Shown: in pieces, positions 62,194-64,000 of the stretch
Layout: every line of letters begins with the position of its first letter
How positions within the stretch are numbered: position 1 is the first letter of the stretch
Assembly: GCF_026627255.1 (NCBI RefSeq)
Contig: NZ_JAPNLM010000007.1
Span: 1-64,000, forward strand
From: Streptomyces antarcticus
GTDB taxonomy: Bacteria > Actinomycetota > Actinomycetes > Streptomycetales > Streptomycetaceae
DNA length: 64,000 nt
Direction of reading: 5' to 3'
The notes under the pieces: model-generated
What the model was told of the DNA's origin: nothing
The model's database searches: none
Seen by the model: only the letters and a program-made list of their open reading frames with translations
Translations under genes and position numbers: made by a program

Positions 62194-64000
62194 CCGAGAC
62201 GACCGAACCCACCGGCCACCTGCTGCCGCTGCCCGGCGGCGACTGGGACGTCTGGCGCCTGCTGGGCGTCCGCGGCGCCGGGTTCCCCGCCGCCCGGGTG
62301 CTGCGGCTGGCCGCACCCGGCACGGCCGCCGCCGCCGACCGCCTGTCCCTCGCCCGGGACCGGGCCGCCGCCCGGCGCGAGGACGCCCTCGGCGCCCTGC
62401 GCGCCGAGCTGGACGCCCTGCGCGAGAGCGGCGGGTGGGACGACCTGGAGCGCCGCCGCCCCCTGCTGCGCGCCATCTCCCGCCTCAACAAGGGCAAGCT
62501 GCCCGGCGCCCCGGCCGACCGCCCGGAATACGCCGCCCTGGCGGAGGCCGAGCAGCAGGCCGAGGCCGAACTCGCGGCCGCCCGCACCGCGTTCGACCAC
62601 GACATCGAGCGCCTGTCGGAGGCACTGCGGGAGACCGCCGCCGACCCGCTGTTCCAGGAAGCCGTCATCTGGCAGAACCGGGCCGCCTTCACCACCGGGA
62701 TCAGCCGCCTGGAGCGCCCCGGCGGCGAGCGCCGCAACTCCCGCCGCCGCGAGCACGAGGCGCTGGCCGCCGGCTACCTCCAGCGGTACTGCGTCAAGAA
62801 CGACTCCATCGGCTTCTTCGGCCCCATCGGCTGGGGCTCCTTCGTCACGGACGGCGCCCCGCTGGCCGTGCGCACCGACAAGGAGCTGCTGGAGTCCCGC
62901 GAGGTGTACTTCGAGCAGTGGTGCCTGGACTCCTTCGCCCAGTCCCTGGGCACGGAGCCGTCCACCCGCCGCTGGATGGCCCCGCGCCGGCTGCCCGCCG
63001 TACGGATCGACGGGAACCTCCTGCACCGCCCCTCCGGCCCGGTGACCCTGCCCGAGGCCCAGGTCGCCACCCTGGGCACCGTCCTGGAGCTCTGCGACGG
63101 CCGCCGCACCGCCGTGGAGGTCGGTGAGCTGGCCGCCAGCCTGCTGCCCGGCCTCAGCGGCGGAGAGCAGCAGGTGATGGGACTGCTCGCCTCGATGTGC
63201 GAGAGCGGGCTGATCGCCTGGGACCTGGAGCTGCCGCTGCAGCCAGATCCGGAGTCCGCCCTGCGCCGCCAGCTGGCGCGGATCGGCGACACGGCCCTGC
63301 GGGAGTCCGCGGTGGCCCGGCTGGACCTGCTCGCCGAGGCGCGGGCCGGGGTCCAGGGAGCCGCGGGCAAGCCCGCCGAACTGGCGCGGGCCCTGGAACA
63401 CCTGGAGTCCACCTTCACCGAACTCACCGGCAAGCCGGCGACCCGGGCCCGCGGCGAGACGTACGGCGCCCGCACCCTCGTGTACGAGGACACCCGCCGC
63501 GCGGGCGGCGTCGAACTCGGTACGCGGCTGCGGGAAGAGCTCGGCCCCCCGCTCACCCTCATGCTCGACTCCGCCCGCTGGCTGACCCACACGGTCGCGG
63601 CCGGCTACCGGGACGTCTTCGACCGGCTGTACCGGGACCTGGCCGCGTCGGGCTCCGAGGTGCGCTTCACCGCCTTCTGGCAGGCCGTACAGCCGCTGCT
63701 GCTGGGCCAGGTCCAGCAGCCCATCGACTCGGCCGTCGCCGAACTCCAGCGCCGCTGGGCGCAGGTGCTCGGCCCGTTCGACGGAGCCCGGCGCGTCACC
63801 CGGAGCGCGGCGGAGCTGCGCGAGGCGGTCGCCGAGCGCTTCGCCGCCCCCGACGCCGGCTGGCCCGCGGCGCGCCACCAGTGCCCCGACGTCATGCTCG
63901 CCGCGCAGAGCCCGGAAGCCGTCGAGCGCGGCGACTACCAGCTGGTCCTCGGCGAACTGCACGCCGGCGCCAACACCCTGCGCAACCTGCTCTTCGTCAA
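62190..64000 (+). CDS. Lantibiotic dehydratase (LanB)/PEARL-like protein, partial
   Basis: The visible 603 residues begin at GTG 62190, overlapping the previous stop, and run off the window. Family segments are PLFQEAVIWQNRAAFTTGI (about 150-170), RRNSRRREHEALAAGYLQRY and CVKNDSIGFFGPIGWGSF (about 192-212), the N-terminal LanB region; then a long helical part to the edge. LanB enzymes use glutamyl-tRNA to dehydrate Ser/Thr, and the related PEARLs add an amino acid from aminoacyl-tRNA to a peptide end. Both normally act on ribosomal peptides. Here it is tied by overlap to NRPS genes, so it may use aminoacyl-tRNA on a carrier-bound or free peptide. Confidence 0.75.
   Translation, partial: MTETTEPTGHLLPLPGGDWDVWRLLGVRGAGFPAARVLRLAAPGTAAAADRLSLARDRAAARREDALGALRAELDALRESGGWDDLERRRPLLRAISRLNKGKLPGAPADRPEYAALAEAEQQAEAELAAARTAFDHDIERLSEALRETAADPLFQEAVIWQNRAAFTTGISRLERPGGERRNSRRREHEALAAGYLQRYCVKNDSIGFFGPIGWGSFVTDGAPLAVRTDKELLESREVYFEQWCLDSFAQSLGTEPSTRRWMAPRRLPAVRIDGNLLHRPSGPVTLPEAQVATLGTVLELCDGRRTAVEVGELAASLLPGLSGGEQQVMGLLASMCESGLIAWDLELPLQPDPESALRRQLARIGDTALRESAVARLDLLAEARAGVQGAAGKPAELARALEHLESTFTELTGKPATRARGETYGARTLVYEDTRRAGGVELGTRLREELGPPLTLMLDSARWLTHTVAAGYRDVFDRLYRDLAASGSEVRFTAFWQAVQPLLLGQVQQPIDSAVAELQRRWAQVLGPFDGARRVTRSAAELREAVAERFAAPDAGWPAARHQCPDVMLAAQSPEAVERGDYQLVLGELHAGANTLRNLLFV

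Overview
The window is very GC-rich DNA with the codon bias, GTG starts and four-base gene overlaps (ATGA, GTGA) typical of Streptomyces or a close actinomycete. This is an inference from composition and gene families; no rRNA or other species marker is present.

Layout. (1) 1-14.8 kb is an accessory region. It holds two Tn554/RIT-like sets of tyrosine recombinase genes, one on each strand (2-4582 +, 14789-8676 -), each ending in a small DUF6262/TnpC-like gene. Between them lie a low-GC gene for six zinc ribbons plus a GIY-YIG-like nuclease domain, a perfect 43-bp palindrome, a transposase remnant, two PIG-L deacetylase fragments that each abut a copy of the same 177-bp direct repeat, and a nitrilase-family gene whose catalytic Cys codon reads Ser. 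(2) 14.9-19.3 kb holds a decayed CocE/NonD hydrolase, an amidase, an M16-like peptidase and a MITE-like inverted-repeat element. (3) 19.3-26.0 kb is a glycerol/dihydroxyacetone block, glpF-glpK-glpD (-) diverging from dhaK-dhaL-dhaM (+). (4) 26.3-29.6 kb is a gene graveyard (SDR, MFS, cupin and lipoprotein remnants) around an orphan DUF4157 gene. (5) 29.8-35.5 kb has a Ser/Thr kinase, an FAD-dependent oxidoreductase, a PPOX-like protein, a small membrane protein and a BtrH-like protein.

(6) From about 35.5 kb to the right edge runs a large nonribosomal lipopeptide gene cluster: aldehyde dehydrogenase and MbtH (-), then on + a NodB-like deacetylase, a free carrier protein, a fatty acid desaturase, a membrane M28 peptidase, an AsnB-type amidotransferase, an A-T NRPS, a PP-loop ATPase embedded in NRPS fragments, a C-A-T-R NRPS, two ABC half-transporters, a stand-alone AMP ligase, a FAAL-T-C-T protein and a LanB-like dehydratase/PEARL protein cut by the window end. 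From 48.5 kb onward the starts and stops mostly overlap, so this is one operon.

Reading of the cluster (inference): the FAAL activates a fatty acid, possibly desaturated on a carrier protein; the C-T part joins it to an amino acid loaded in trans; the C-A-T-R protein adds a residue whose hand-read code resembles ornithine and releases an aldehyde or alcohol. The PP-loop protein, perhaps with AsnB as ammonia source, and the LanB-like protein are the parts I cannot place in any pathway I know. They are the best candidates for undescribed chemistry.
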